From positions 62,001-126,000 of the forward strand of contig JAKFDA010000072.1 in assembly GCA_036676355.1 (NCBI GenBank): a stretch of 64,000 bases of DNA. Direction: 5' to 3'. The notes beneath the pieces were generated by a model, which saw only the letters and a list, made by a program, of their open reading frames with translations, was not told the origin of the DNA and made no database searches. Made by a program: the position numbers and the translations under genes. This DNA comes from ZC4RG42 sp036676355. GTDB lineage: Bacteria > Pseudomonadota > Gammaproteobacteria > Burkholderiales > SG8-39. Positions 36,672-45,694 of this stretch are shown piece by piece. Within the stretch, counting starts at the first letter, position 1; each line of letters opens with the position of its first letter.

Positions 36672-38075
36672 ATGCGCGACTTCTACACCAGACTGTGTGC
36701 GAATGTGATTTTCCCGCTGCACGAGCGTGCCAAGGGCCATCGCAGCGTGGCGATGCTGCATGAACTGATGCAGTCTCAATGGCACGATGCGGATCGGCTG
36801 GCGCAATTGCGCATCGAGCGGCTGCGCCATCTGCTTGTCTTCGCCGGCGCAAACGTGCCGTACTACCGCGACACTTTCGCGCGCCTCGATTTCGATCCGT
36901 CGCGCGTGACGTCGCTCGACGAGCTTGCGCGCCTGCCCTTGCTGACCAAGGATGTGATGCGCGACGAAGGCGACCGCATGGGCACGGCCGCGGCAGCGGA
37001 TCTGCCGTGGCGGTACACCACCGGCTCGACCGGCGACCCGCTGCGTTTCAAGACCGGCATCGGACGCAAAAGCGCGGATGTCGCGGCGAAATGGCGCGCA
37101 ACGCGCTGGTGGGATGTCGACATCGGTGATCGCGAGCTGGTGTGCTGGAGTTCGCCGATCGAGATCAAGGCGCAGGACCGTGTGCGCGATGTGCGCGACG
37201 CGCTGCTGCGCAGCATGACGCTGTCCACCATGGCGCTGACGCCGGAGCGACTGGACGAGATCGTCGCACGCATCCGCGCCGTGCGCCCCAGAATGCTGTT
37301 CGGCTATACCTCGTCGCTGACGCTCATCGCGCAGCATGCCTTGGTGCGCGGTGTCGATCTCACGCGACAGGGCATCAAGGTGGTATTCGTCACTGCCGAG
37401 CGGCTCGATCCATATCAGCGCGACGCGATCACGCGCGGCTTTGGTTGCCCGGTGGCCAACGGCTACGGCGGCCGCGATGCCGGGTTCATCGCCCATGAAT
37501 GCCCGCATGGCGGAATGCATATCACCGCCGAGGACATCATCGTCGAAATCGTCGACGAACAGGGGCGCGTTCTGCCGCCGGGCGAGGCCGGCCAGGTGCT
37601 GGTGACGCATCTGCACTCGCACGATTTTCCCTTCGTGCGCTACAGCAACGGCGACATTGCGGTGCTGGACGATGCGCCGTGTGTGTGCGGACGCGGTTTG
37701 CCGCTCATCCGCGAGGTGCAGGGCCGTAGTGCGGAGCTGGTCTACGCGCTGAACGGCGCGCGCGTGCATTCCACTTCGTTTTCCGCCGGCCTGCGCCAAC
37801 TCCCCGGCATGTTGGCGTTCAAGGTGATCCAGGAGACGCTCCAGCGCATCCGTCTGCAACTCGCGGTGACGCCGCAATTCGATGCGCCGCGGGCGTTGCC
37901 GGACATCGAGCGCCGCTTCCGTCATTTCCTCGGCCCGGTCGACATCGAAGTGGAATTCGTCGAACGGATCGAACCGGAGCCGAGCGGCAAATACGCCTAC
38001 GTGGTGACGCGCGTGCAAACCCCGCCCCCGCAGCCGGTTGCGCGTCCGGCCGATGCGATCGCGAGCGAGGCCTGA
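36672..38075 (+). CDS. CapK/phenylacetate-CoA ligase-like adenylate-forming protein
   Basis: A 467-residue member of the ANL-related CapK/PaaK family. Motifs are YTTGSTGDPLRF (phosphate-binding loop), GYGGRDAGFIAHEC and VRYSNGDIA, plus a CVCGRGLP pair typical of the group. Such proteins in surface polysaccharide loci probably activate carboxylates by adenylation. The ATG at 36672 is 14 bases after the amidotransferase stop; the longer reading overlaps that gene and is rejected. Stop and next start are 2 bases apart. The C terminus is a Pro/Ala-rich tail. Together with FemAB and the amidotransferases it points to amide-linked substituents. Confidence 0.85.
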   Translation: MRDFYTRLCANVIFPLHERAKGHRSVAMLHELMQSQWHDADRLAQLRIERLRHLLVFAGANVPYYRDTFARLDFDPSRVTSLDELARLPLLTKDVMRDEGDRMGTAAAADLPWRYTTGSTGDPLRFKTGIGRKSADVAAKWRATRWWDVDIGDRELVCWSSPIEIKAQDRVRDVRDALLRSMTLSTMALTPERLDEIVARIRAVRPRMLFGYTSSLTLIAQHALVRGVDLTRQGIKVVFVTAERLDPYQRDAITRGFGCPVANGYGGRDAGFIAHECPHGGMHITAEDIIVEIVDEQGRVLPPGEAGQVLVTHLHSHDFPFVRYSNGDIAVLDDAPCVCGRGLPLIREVQGRSAELVYALNGARVHSTSFSAGLRQLPGMLAFKVIQETLQRIRLQLAVTPQFDAPRALPDIERRFRHFLGPVDIEVEFVERIEPEPSGKYAYVVTRVQTPPPQPVARPADAIASEA

Positions 38076-38077
38076 CG

Positions 38078-39304
38078 ATGCGCATCCTGCACATACTCGA
38101 CCACTCGCTGCCGCTGCACAGCGGGTATGCGTTTCGTACCATCTCACTGCTGCGCGAACAGCGGGCGTGCGGCTGGGAAACGATCCAACTCACCACGCCG
38201 CGTCATGGCGTGCCCAGCACGGCGGTGGAAGACGTCGACGGCTGGGAGTTTCATCGCACCAACAGCTTGTCGAGGCGCTGGCACAAGCTGCCGGGTGCGT
38301 TGTACGTCGGCGAAATGTACGCCACGGCCAGGCGCATCGACGAACTGGTGCGGCGTTACAAACCCGACGTACTGCATGCGCATTCGCCCGTGTTGAACGT
38401 GCTGCCGGCGATTCGCGTCGGACACAGACACGGCATCCCGGTGGTGTACGAACTGCGCGCGCTGTGGGAGGACGCCGCGGTCGACCACGGCACGACCACA
38501 CAGGGGAGCGTGCGCTATCGCATATCGCGCGCGCTCGAAAGCTATGCGCTGCGCCATGTCGATCACGTCACGACGATTTGCGAAGGGTTGCGTCGCGACA
38601 TCACGCTGCGCGGTATAGACCCGGCGCGCGTCACCGTGATTCCCAACGCGGTCGATCCGCGCGCCTTTCAACTCGGCGGCGCGCCGGATCTGACCCTGCG
38701 CAAACGTCTCGGACTCGACGGCGCAACGGTGCTCGGTTTCGCCGGCTCGTTCTACTCCTACGAAGGCCTTGATCTGCTGATCGACGCCGTTTCGCAACTC
38801 GCAGCACGCCGTCCCGATATCCGCGTGCTGCTGGTCGGCGGCGGTCCGCAGGAAGCGGCGTTGCGCAAGCAGGCGCGCGAACTGGGCATCGAAAGCCGCA
38901 TCATTTTCACCGGTCGCGTGCCGCATGTTGAAGTGCAGCATTACTACGATCTCGCCGATGTGCTGGTCTATCCGCGCCGCGCGATGCGGCTGACCGAAAT
39001 CGTCACGCCGCTCAAGCCGCTCGAAGCGATGGCGCAGGGACGCATGCTGATCGCCTCCGATGTCGGCGGGCATCGCGAACTGATTCGCGACGGCGAAACG
39101 GGTTTCATGTTTCGCGCCGGCGATGTCTACGCGCTTGCCGCGACGATCGAAGCCGTTCTGGCCCAGCGCGCGAACTGGGAAGGCGTGCGGGCGAAGGCGC
39201 GCCGCTATGTGGAAACGGAGCGCACCTGGGCGAGCAGCGCGGCGCGCTATGTTCATGTTTACCGTCAGCTGCCGTCGCGCGGACGCGCGCCGCTGGCGGT
39301 GTAG
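38078..39304 (+). CDS. exosortase A-associated glycosyltransferase (TIGR04063-like, GT4)
   Basis: A 408-residue GT-B enzyme. It opens MRILHILDHSLPLHSGYAFRT, the recognisable start of the Daro_2409-type family, with YELRALWEDAAVDHG, the acceptor-side VTTICEGLRRDI and IPNAVDP, and the donor-site TEIVTPLKPLEAMAQGR. It acts in the cytoplasm during repeat-unit assembly. It is 2 bases after the CapK-like gene and 17 before the second amidotransferase. Confidence 0.92.
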   Translation: MRILHILDHSLPLHSGYAFRTISLLREQRACGWETIQLTTPRHGVPSTAVEDVDGWEFHRTNSLSRRWHKLPGALYVGEMYATARRIDELVRRYKPDVLHAHSPVLNVLPAIRVGHRHGIPVVYELRALWEDAAVDHGTTTQGSVRYRISRALESYALRHVDHVTTICEGLRRDITLRGIDPARVTVIPNAVDPRAFQLGGAPDLTLRKRLGLDGATVLGFAGSFYSYEGLDLLIDAVSQLAARRPDIRVLLVGGGPQEAALRKQARELGIESRIIFTGRVPHVEVQHYYDLADVLVYPRRAMRLTEIVTPLKPLEAMAQGRMLIASDVGGHRELIRDGETGFMFRAGDVYALAATIEAVLAQRANWEGVRAKARRYVETERTWASSAARYVHVYRQLPSRGRAPLAV

Positions 39305-39321
39305 CGGAGCGGATACCGGTC

Positions 39322-41244
39322 ATGTGCGGCATCTACGGCATCTATCAGCTCGACGACAACGCGGCGCCGCGCGAACTGCTCGCGCGCATGGGTGCGGCCA
39401 CGTTGCATCGTGGGCCGGACGATGAAGGCATGCACGCCGACGGACGTTGCGCCATCGGCATGCGGCGTCTGTCGATCATCGATCTGACCGGCGGCCATCA
39501 GCCGCTATCGAGCTCGGACGAGCGCATCTGGCTGGTATGCAACGGCGAGATCTACAACTATCGCGCGCTGCGTCAGTCGCTCGAGCCCAAAGGCTATCGC
39601 TTCAAGACGCAAACCGATTGCGAGGTGCTGATCGCGCTGTATCAGGAATACGGCGACGACTTCGTGTGCCATCTCAACGGCATGTTTGCCTTCGCGCTGT
39701 GGGACGGACGCCGCCAACGCATGCTCATCGGGCGCGATCGACTGGGCATCAAGCCGCTCTATCTTTGTCGCGAGGGAAGGCGCTTCGCTTTCGCCAGCGA
39801 GGCGAAAGCGCTGCTCGCGCTGCCCGATATGCGAATCGATATCGATGCCGCCGCGCTCGATTCTTACTTGCACCTCGGCTATGTGCCCGCGCCGCAATCG
39901 ATGTTTCTCGGCATCGAGAAGCTTCCTCCGGCAACTTTGATGGTCATCGAAAACGGCCGTGTGACGGCACGGCGTTATTGGCAGATGCCGCAGCAGATGG
40001 ATCGCAGTCTGGATGAACACGAATGGACGGACGCCGTGCGCGCGCAACTGGAAACGTCGGTGCGCATGCAGATGGTGAGCGACGTGCCGATCGGCGCGTT
40101 CCTGTCCGGCGGGGTCGATTCGAGCGGCGTGGTCGGCTTCATGGCGCGGCACAGCGAGCGGCCGATCAAGACTTATGCCATCGGCTTCGAAGGCGAGGGC
40201 GCGGAAAACTTCTACAACGAACTGCCCTATGCCCGCCGGGTTGCGCAGCGCTTCGGCACCGAGCATCACGAGATTCTCGTGCGCCCCGATGTGGTGAGTT
40301 TGCTGCCGCAACTGATGTGGCATATGGACGAGCCGATCGCCGACACCGCATTCATCACCACCTATCTGGTATCCGAATTCGCCCGCCGCGATGTGACGGT
40401 GATTCTGTCCGGCGTCGGCGGCGACGAACTGTTCGGCGGCTATCGACGCTATCTCGGTCACCGCTATCAGCGTTACTTCGATCGTCTGCCGGCGTGGGCG
40501 CGCCGTGCGGCGGTGTCCGCTGCCGGCCGGCTGCCCGCTGACCGGCACTCCCCGCTGCTCAATCTCAGCCGTTATGCCAAGGGCTTTCTGGCCGGCGCAG
40601 AACAGTCGTTCGAAAACCGCTATCGCTCCTACATCCAGGTGTTCTCGCCCGACATGGCGTACACGCTGCGACAGATCAACGGCGTGGAGCGCTGGGACGC
40701 GCTCGATGCGGCCTTTGGCCGCGCCTGTTCCGACGATCCGCTCAACCGCATGCTGGTGGTCGATACCGAAACGCAGCTGCCGGACGACCTGCTCATGCTG
40801 ACCGACAAGATGTCGATGGCGACTTCACTCGAATGCCGGGTGCCGCTGCTCGATCATGAACTCGTCGAACTCGCCGCGCGCATGCCCGAAGGCGTGAAGA
40901 TTCGAGGCGGCCGATTGAAGCATCTGCTCAAGCGTTCGCTCCACGACCTGTTGCCGCAGGACATCCTGCAACGTCGCAAGCGCGGCTTCGGCACGCCGAT
41001 GGGTGCGTGGCTGAAAAAGGATCTCGCGCCGGTATTGCGCCACCTGTTGTCCGACGATGCGGTCAAGGCGCGCGGCATTTTTCGACCGGACACGGTGCGC
41101 GAACTCATGGTTGCGCATGACGCCAGCCGCATTGACGGCACTGACCGGCTGCTTGCCCTGCTGAACCTGGAAATCTGGTCACGCATCTATCTGGATCGTC
41201 GCAGTCCGAGCGACGTGGCCGATGAGCTCAAGGCGGCCGCATGA
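39322..41244 (+). CDS. asparagine synthase-like amidotransferase, second copy
   Basis: A 640-residue AsnB-type enzyme with Cys2 (MCGIYGIYQL), RLSIIDLTGG, CNGEIYNYRA, PP-loop GAFLSGGVDSSGVVGFM and C-terminal KRGFGTPMGAWLKK. It shares its layout with the copy at 34732 but differs throughout, so the two are old paralogues rather than a recent duplication. One of the pair may modify the polysaccharide and the other a different carboxylate. The last 4 bases overlap the following glycosyltransferase gene (ATGA). Confidence 0.9.
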   Translation: MCGIYGIYQLDDNAAPRELLARMGAATLHRGPDDEGMHADGRCAIGMRRLSIIDLTGGHQPLSSSDERIWLVCNGEIYNYRALRQSLEPKGYRFKTQTDCEVLIALYQEYGDDFVCHLNGMFAFALWDGRRQRMLIGRDRLGIKPLYLCREGRRFAFASEAKALLALPDMRIDIDAAALDSYLHLGYVPAPQSMFLGIEKLPPATLMVIENGRVTARRYWQMPQQMDRSLDEHEWTDAVRAQLETSVRMQMVSDVPIGAFLSGGVDSSGVVGFMARHSERPIKTYAIGFEGEGAENFYNELPYARRVAQRFGTEHHEILVRPDVVSLLPQLMWHMDEPIADTAFITTYLVSEFARRDVTVILSGVGGDELFGGYRRYLGHRYQRYFDRLPAWARRAAVSAAGRLPADRHSPLLNLSRYAKGFLAGAEQSFENRYRSYIQVFSPDMAYTLRQINGVERWDALDAAFGRACSDDPLNRMLVVDTETQLPDDLLMLTDKMSMATSLECRVPLLDHELVELAARMPEGVKIRGGRLKHLLKRSLHDLLPQDILQRRKRGFGTPMGAWLKKDLAPVLRHLLSDDAVKARGIFRPDTVRELMVAHDASRIDGTDRLLALLNLEIWSRIYLDRRSPSDVADELKAAA

Positions 41245-42467
41245 ACATCCTCTACGTCTGCCATCGCTTTCCCTTTCCGCCCAAACGCGGCGGCAAGATC
41301 CGGCCGTTCAACATGATCAGGCATCTGAGCGAGACGCACGCCGTGACGGTCGCCTCGCTGGTGAGATCGGACGTCGAAGAGAAGGAAGGCGCCGGCATCG
41401 CCGCGCATTGCGCCGAGTTTCTAATGGGCCGCGTCGACAATAGCGTGCAGGCCGCGCGCATGGTGGCGCGCCTGCCGACATTGCGGCCTTCGTCGTTCGG
41501 ATTCTTCTATTCGTCCCGACTGGCGGAAAAAATCCGCGCAACGCTGGCGCGCAAGCGCTACGACCTGATCTTCGTGCACTGCTCGTCGGTTGCGTCCTAC
41601 GTCGCGCAGGTGCAGGGCATCCCGAAAATTCTCGATTTCGGCGACATGGATTCGCAAAAGTGGCTGGAGTACGCGCAGTACAAGCGCTTTCCGCTTTCGG
41701 CCGGCTACTGGCTGGAGGGCCACAAGCTGGTGCGCGAGGAAAAGCGGCTGGCGCGCAAGTTCGATCTGTGCACCGCCACCACGCGCGCGGAGTGGGAGAC
41801 GCTCAACGGTTATGGCGTCGATGTGCCGACCGACTGGTTCCCCAACGGCGTGGACAGCAATTACTTCGCCCCGATCGACAGCGCCTACGACCGGGACACC
41901 ATCAGCTTCATCGGGCGCATGGACTACTACCCGAATCAGGAATGCATGTTCGAGTTCTGCGCCGTCACTTTGCCGAAGTTGCGCGCGCGCCGCCCGAACA
42001 TCAAGTTGATGATCATCGGCGCCGATCCGCCGCCGGCGGTGCGCCGTCTGGGTGAGTTGCCCGGCGTGACGGTGACCGGTTCGGTGCTCGACGTGCGCCC
42101 CTATGTACGCTGTTCCGCGCTGATGGTCGCGCCGCTCAATATCGCGCGCGGCACGCAGAACAAGATTCTCGAAGCGATGGCGATGGGCGTGCCGGTCGTC
42201 ACCAGCCGCATCGCCGCCGGCGGCGTGGACGCGGTGGACGAAGAACACTTTCTCGTCGCCGACGACACTGACGCTTGCGTGCGCAAGATTCTGCGCGTGC
42301 TCGACGACCCCGGCGAACGCAGACGACTGGCGCGCGCCGGCCGTGCCCGCATGTTGTCGCATCACGCCTGGCCGAAATCAATGCAACGGCTGGATCGCAT
42401 CATCGATCGCTGCGTGCGCGGCGGCACCGCGGACGCATTCACTCTGGAAAAGGAAACCGCGCAGTGA
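41241..42467 (+). CDS. XrtA-associated glycosyltransferase (TIGR03087)
   Basis: A 408-residue GT-B glycosyltransferase. The opening MNILYVCHRFPFPPKRGGKIR is diagnostic for the PEP-CTERM/XrtA STP1-type family. LDFGDMDSQKW and the donor-site region VAPLNIARGTQNKILEAMAM are present. The gene starts inside the amidotransferase stop and ends inside the GTG start of the dehydrogenase gene (GTGA), so three genes are translationally coupled. Confidence 0.93.
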   Translation: MNILYVCHRFPFPPKRGGKIRPFNMIRHLSETHAVTVASLVRSDVEEKEGAGIAAHCAEFLMGRVDNSVQAARMVARLPTLRPSSFGFFYSSRLAEKIRATLARKRYDLIFVHCSSVASYVAQVQGIPKILDFGDMDSQKWLEYAQYKRFPLSAGYWLEGHKLVREEKRLARKFDLCTATTRAEWETLNGYGVDVPTDWFPNGVDSNYFAPIDSAYDRDTISFIGRMDYYPNQECMFEFCAVTLPKLRARRPNIKLMIIGADPPPAVRRLGELPGVTVTGSVLDVRPYVRCSALMVAPLNIARGTQNKILEAMAMGVPVVTSRIAAGGVDAVDEEHFLVADDTDACVRKILRVLDDPGERRRLARAGRARMLSHHAWPKSMQRLDRIIDRCVRGGTADAFTLEKETAQ

Positions 42468-43831
42468 AAATCAGCATTTTCGGATTGGGATACGTCGGCG
42501 CCGTTTCGCTCGCTTGCCTTGCGCGCGACGGTCATCAAGTCATCGGTGTGGATATCGATCTAACCAAACTCGACCTGATCGCCGAGGGTAAAACGCCGGT
42601 GGTGGAAGAGGGCATGGTCGACCTGATGCGCGAAGGCGTCGCGACAGGGCGAGTTGCGGTGACGCAGGACGTGACGCAGGCGATCAAGGACAGCGAGATG
42701 TCGCTGATCTGCGTCGGCACGCCGTCGGCGCCGAACGGTAGTCAGGATCAGTCCGCGCTGTTGCGCATGGCCGCCGAACTGGGTGCGGCGATGCGCGAAA
42801 AAATCGGCATGCACGTGTTCGTTTTTCGCTCGACCGTGGTGCCGGGCACGGTGGAAGATGTGCTGCGGCCCATTCTCGAACGCGAGTCGGGCAAGACCGA
42901 CGGCGTTGATTTCCATATCTGCTTTCAACCGGAATTCCTGCGCGAAGGCTCGTCGATCAGGGATTACGACCAGCCGCCTTTCACCATTGTCGGCGCCGAT
43001 CATGCCGATGCGACGGCGGCGTTGCGCGCGCTGTTCGGCCATCTGCCGTGCGAGTTCATCAACACTTCGGTGCGCGCGGCCGAAACGGTCAAGTATTGCT
43101 GCAATAACTTCCACGCGTTGAAGATCACCTTCGCCAATGAGACCGCGCGATTGTGCGAGGCGCTCGACGTCGATCCCTTCGAGGTGATGGATCTGCTGTG
43201 TCGCGACACGCAATTGAATATATCCAGGGCGTATCTGCGACCCGGCTTCGCCTTCGGCGGTTCGTGTCTGCCCAAAGATCTGCGCGCGACCAACTACCTT
43301 TCGAAAATGCGCGATGTGGAGTTGCCGATGCTCGGCAATATCCTTGCGTCCAATCGCGCCCATCTCGATCATGCGATCGCCAAGATCGCGGCCACGGGGA
43401 AACGGCGCATCGGCCTGATCGGTCTGTCGTTCAAGACCGGCACCGATGACTTACGCGAAAGCCCGCTGGTGCTGCTGGCCAAGCATCTCATCGGCGAGGG
43501 CATGCAGTTGCTGGTGTACGACCCGGAAGTGCATCTGTCCCGCCTGCTCGGCGCCAACCGCCGCTTCATCGAAGAGCAGGTGCCGCATCTGGGTCTGCTC
43601 ATGCGGCCCGATCTGGAAACGGTGGCGCGCGAATCCGATCTGCTGATCGTCGGTCTGAACGACGCGCAGACGTTGGAATCGCTCAAGCGCCACGCGCGCG
43701 ACGAACACACCATTCTCGATCTGGTGCACCTGGCGGATCGTGCCGGCTTGCGCGGCCGTTATGTCGGGCTGTGCTGGCAGGCGCAGACCGGCGGAGACGA
43801 TGATGCTCAAGAGCGACGCGCTGCCGCCTGA
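42464..43831 (+). CDS. nucleotide-sugar dehydrogenase, GDP-mannose 6-dehydrogenase-like
   Basis: A 455-residue four-electron dehydrogenase that oxidises a nucleotide hexose to the uronate. The NAD motif is FGLGYVGAVSLACLARDGH, CVGTPSAPNGSQD follows, and the catalytic Cys268 is in GGSCLPKD, the same position as in AlgD. LSFKTGTDDLRESPL also fits AlgD better than Ugd, but the exact nucleotide is not certain. The GTG start at 42464 overlaps the upstream stop. The product would give the polymer a uronic acid, a natural target for the two amidotransferases. Confidence 0.9.
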   Translation: MKISIFGLGYVGAVSLACLARDGHQVIGVDIDLTKLDLIAEGKTPVVEEGMVDLMREGVATGRVAVTQDVTQAIKDSEMSLICVGTPSAPNGSQDQSALLRMAAELGAAMREKIGMHVFVFRSTVVPGTVEDVLRPILERESGKTDGVDFHICFQPEFLREGSSIRDYDQPPFTIVGADHADATAALRALFGHLPCEFINTSVRAAETVKYCCNNFHALKITFANETARLCEALDVDPFEVMDLLCRDTQLNISRAYLRPGFAFGGSCLPKDLRATNYLSKMRDVELPMLGNILASNRAHLDHAIAKIAATGKRRIGLIGLSFKTGTDDLRESPLVLLAKHLIGEGMQLLVYDPEVHLSRLLGANRRFIEEQVPHLGLLMRPDLETVARESDLLIVGLNDAQTLESLKRHARDEHTILDLVHLADRAGLRGRYVGLCWQAQTGGDDDAQERRAAA

Positions 43832-44735
43832 AGCCGCGCGCGTGCGGCGCATCGAAAGCGTGCGGTTGCGCAATGCGCTGCTGCTGCAACCGAGCACGTC
43901 CGCCGATTTTTTCTGGACGCCTGCGCACGTGCCGGCCGCGTTCGAGGTCGAACGGCGTGCGCCCCCGCCGCTGTTCGCGCAGGTCGTCGCAGGTCTCGAT
44001 ATCGAACGACTGGGCGATTGGGACAAGGCGCGCGCGCTGGCCTCGCATCTCACCGAGTGCGCGCAGGACAGGGGGGCGATTCAGTCGGACCTGGGCACCA
44101 CGTATCGGCGCATTCGCGAGGGATACGGTCATTGCGCCGATTTCGCCAAGGTCTATCTCGCGCTCGCGCACGCGGCCGGTCTGTTCGTGCGCCAGTGGGC
44201 GTTCACGCATAACGGTTTCGGCGGCAATGGCCACGTCCTCACCGAAGTGTGGGATTCGCTGCGCGGAAAATGGCTGATGCTCGATGTGTACAACAACTTC
44301 TACGCCGTCGATGCGGTATCGAATCGTGCGCTGAGTGCGCTGGAATTTCGCGACAGCGTATTGGGCACGCGCGCGCCCGCGATGGTGCGACCGATCGGCG
44401 TGGGGCGCCCCGGTTTCATTCATCACGCCAAACTGATGGAGTATTACCGGCGCGGCGCAGGCGAGTGGTACCTGATCTGGGGCAACGCGGTTTACTCCGC
44501 CGAAAGCAATCCGATCGTGCGTGCAGCGATCCGCCTGCATCCGGCGGCGGGGCATGCGGCGGCGATGCTGTTTCGCGCATCGCCGGGCATTCGCGTGTAT
44601 GTCACCGCCGGCAACCGCGCGGCGGTCGAAGCGCTGGTGAACCTCGGACGCAGTGTGCGCTTTGCCCTATGGTCGGCGGTCATGCTCGGCGCGGGCGCGG
44701 CAGCGATCGCGCTTGTTGCATCGAGGGCGCCATGA
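43803..44735 (+). CDS. transglutaminase-like protein with C-terminal membrane anchor
   Basis: About 310 residues. A transglutaminase-core catalytic triad is readable: Cys111 in GHCADFAK, His144 in GHVLTEVW and Asp161 in LMLDVYNN. One hydrophobic helix lies near the C terminus (FALWSAVMLGAGAAAIALVA), and no signal peptide is evident. Such domains act as proteases or amide-forming/breaking enzymes; a role on the polymer amides or on a PEP-CTERM protein is possible but unproven. ATG 43800 and 43803 are adjacent; 43803 is better spaced from GGAG. It overlaps the dehydrogenase gene by about 29 bases and the deacetylase start by 4. Confidence 0.8.
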   Translation: MLKSDALPPEAARVRRIESVRLRNALLLQPSTSADFFWTPAHVPAAFEVERRAPPPLFAQVVAGLDIERLGDWDKARALASHLTECAQDRGAIQSDLGTTYRRIREGYGHCADFAKVYLALAHAAGLFVRQWAFTHNGFGGNGHVLTEVWDSLRGKWLMLDVYNNFYAVDAVSNRALSALEFRDSVLGTRAPAMVRPIGVGRPGFIHHAKLMEYYRRGAGEWYLIWGNAVYSAESNPIVRAAIRLHPAAGHAAAMLFRASPGIRVYVTAGNRAAVEALVNLGRSVRFALWSAVMLGAGAAAIALVASRAP

Positions 44736-45694
44736 GTCTGCGCTGGGCCTTCGATGCGTTGTCGCCGGCCGGCAAGGGCGGCCGCTTGTCAGTGCTTATT
44801 TTCCATCGCGTACGGCCGCATAAGGATGAACTCTTTCCCAACGAGCCGGACGCGGAAGAGTTCGAAGCGCAACTCGGCTGGATACGGCGATGGTTCCGCG
44901 TGCTGCCGCTGGCCGATGCGTTGAGCAGTTTGCGGGCCGGCACATTGCCCGCGCGCGCCGCCGCCATCACCTTCGACGACGGTTACGCGGACAACTGCAC
45001 GGTGGCGCTGCCGCTCCTGCGCTCGCTCGGCCTGCACGCCACGTTCTTCATCGCGGTTGGTTATCTCGATGGCGGGCGCATGTGGAACGACACGGTCATC
45101 GAGGCCGTGCGCGGTGCGAGCGGCCCCGAACTCGATCTGACCACGCTGCAACTCGGCAGCCACCCGATTGCCACGCCGGCGGAACGAACCGCGGCCATCC
45201 AGCGCGTCGTCAAACAACTGAAGTATTACGCGCTGGAGCAGCGCGGCGTGGTTGCGGACGCGCTGGCCGCACAATCGGGCGCGGCCTTACCCGATGACCT
45301 GATGATGAGTTCGGCGCAATTGCTCAAGCTCAAACAGGGCGGCATGGGCATCGGCGCGCACACCATCAGTCATCCGATCCTCGCCAACGTGACCAACGAG
45401 CGCGCTTGGCACGAGATCGACGAAGGCAGGCGTCGACTGGAAGCGATCGTGCGCGATCCGGTGACGCTGTTCGCCTATCCGAACGGCAAGCCGGAGCGCG
45501 ACTACAACGCGACGCATGTGCGCATGGTGCGCGAGGCGGGCTTCGATGCCGCGTTGTCGACCGCCTGGGGTGCGGCGAGATTCGGTTGTGATCCATTCCA
45601 GATTCCCCGTTTCACGCCCTGGGATCGTGCGGCGTGGCCGTATGCCTTGCGTCTGATGCGCAACCTGAGGAGGCCGCACTATGCTGCCGCGTGA
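44732..45694 (+). CDS. polysaccharide deacetylase family protein (second)
   Basis: A 320-residue NodB-type protein with ITFDDGYADN (catalytic/metal Asp pair), IGAHTISHPILAN (metal His pair) and LFAYPNGKPERDYN. LSVLIFHRVRP near the start is typical of the longer cell-wall/EPS deacetylases. It probably deacetylates amino sugars of the polymer after or during export, though no signal peptide is clear. It differs from the TIGR03006-type enzyme at 29999. It overlaps the transglutaminase-like gene by 4 bases and the next glycosyltransferase gene by 14. Confidence 0.9.
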   Translation: MSLRWAFDALSPAGKGGRLSVLIFHRVRPHKDELFPNEPDAEEFEAQLGWIRRWFRVLPLADALSSLRAGTLPARAAAITFDDGYADNCTVALPLLRSLGLHATFFIAVGYLDGGRMWNDTVIEAVRGASGPELDLTTLQLGSHPIATPAERTAAIQRVVKQLKYYALEQRGVVADALAAQSGAALPDDLMMSSAQLLKLKQGGMGIGAHTISHPILANVTNERAWHEIDEGRRRLEAIVRDPVTLFAYPNGKPERDYNATHVRMVREAGFDAALSTAWGAARFGCDPFQIPRFTPWDRAAWPYALRLMRNLRRPHYAAA

